A stretch of DNA of 64,000 nt from Streptococcus shenyangsis (GTDB lineage Bacteria > Bacillota > Bacilli > Lactobacillales > Streptococcaceae), in contig NZ_VFSH01000008.1 of the NCBI RefSeq assembly GCF_006385785.1, positions 25,681 through 89,680 on the forward strand, given 5' to 3'. Below, in pieces: positions 63,874 to 64,000 of the stretch. A model generated the notes under the pieces. That model searched no databases, had not been told where the DNA came from, and worked only from the letters and a program-made list of their open reading frames with translations. The position numbers were made by a program, and so were the translations under genes. Every line of letters starts with the position of its first letter. Positions within the stretch are counted from its first letter, which is position 1.

Positions 63874-64000
63874 TGTACTGACCCCAAAAAGTTAGACAAT
63901 CAATTTATCCGAAGGATTTAGTTCTGTATTGCACAGGACTGAGTCCTTTTAGTTTTACCTTAATTCGTTTATTGTTGTAGTAATCAATATAGTCTACAAT
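63874..64000 (-). mobile_element. IS3-family insertion sequence, right end (cut by window)
   Basis: Starts with the terminal repeat TGTACTGACCCCAAAAAGTT and continues to the window edge. Encodes the end of an IS150/IS861-like transposase. Lies 85 bp after the rhodanese operon. Confidence 0.85.
63905..64000 (-). CDS. IS3-family transposase OrfB, C-terminal 31 residues
   Basis: Ends IDYYNNKRIKVKLKGLSPVQ, then YRTKSFG, the well-known C-terminus of IS3-family (IS150 group) DDE transposases. The rest lies beyond the window. Confidence 0.88.
   Translation of the reverse strand: MVDYIDYYNNKRIKVKLKGLSPVQYRTKSFG

Noticed and set aside
1..64000. CRISPR arrays, tRNA and rRNA genes
   Set aside because: No regularly spaced repeats of CRISPR size, no cloverleaf with CCA-type end and no rRNA-like sequence were noticed; the only regular arrays are boxB and the pavB repeats.

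Overview
The window is chromosomal DNA of a mitis-group Streptococcus (S. pneumoniae / S. mitis / S. pseudopneumoniae / S. oralis type). The evidence is the complete maltodextrin locus (malP, malM, malX, malC, malD, malA, malR) in the pneumococcal order, four BOX repeats, a PavB-like surface protein with SSURE-type repeats next to a TCS08-like two-component system, and a CabP/TrkH-like potassium uptake pair. The core genes are those that, as I remember it, lie on either side of the replication origin in S. pneumoniae. Here they are joined at about 29-41 kb, and the second group is inverted relative to the first, which suggests an origin-centred inversion relative to pneumococcus.

Region 1 (1-29.1 kb, core): end of a P-type ATPase gene, rlmA(II), two small membrane proteins, an ABC exporter whose ATPase gene carries an in-frame amber codon, an RRNPP-type regulator, the divergent mal regulon with MalR operators, a YitT-type membrane protein, aspS, a second and intact ABC exporter operon (paralogous to the broken one), hisS, an MFS/Rgg pair, a DUF59 protein, ilvD, rpmF and rpmG.

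Region 2 (29.2-37.95 kb, accessory, visibly A+T-rich): unrecognised genes, one partly duplicated, followed by what I read as a complete retron on the minus strand. It has an Xre-type HTH protein, a 521-residue protein with a PRPP-loop (phosphoribosyltransferase-like) motif, a candidate msr-msd RNA with a1/a2 pairing and a branch-type AGC, and a 332-residue retron reverse transcriptase (NAxxH, YADD and ITG motifs).

Region 3 (38-41.4 kb): xpaC-telA, then two stacked toxin-antitoxin loci. One is an Fst/par-type type I system (30-residue toxin, convergent antisense RNA, shared terminator) and the other is a RelBE-like pair.

Region 4 (41.41-51.57 kb): a roughly 10.2-kb integrated satellite-like element in the 3' end of rpsD. 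It has tyrosine integrase, repressor, excisionase-like and primase-helicase genes arranged like a phage-inducible island, a candidate iteron origin, 16-bp att cores and arm-type repeats. Its cargo is a set of Ser-rich, membrane-anchored proteins (Excalibur, OB-like and DUF6287-like domains, plus a thioredoxin-like protein). No capsid or packaging gene is recognisable. Both att junctions encode the same RpsD C-terminus.

Region 5 (51.5-64 kb, core): rpsD with its leader, HK08/RR08-like genes, the PavB-like adhesin, a glycosyltransferase, TrkA/TrkH, a nucleoside phosphorylase, a rhodanese / CoA-disulfide reductase / rhodanese operon under a CstR-like operator, and the end of an IS3-family element.

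Functional names come from motifs and recalled family knowledge; no database search was run.
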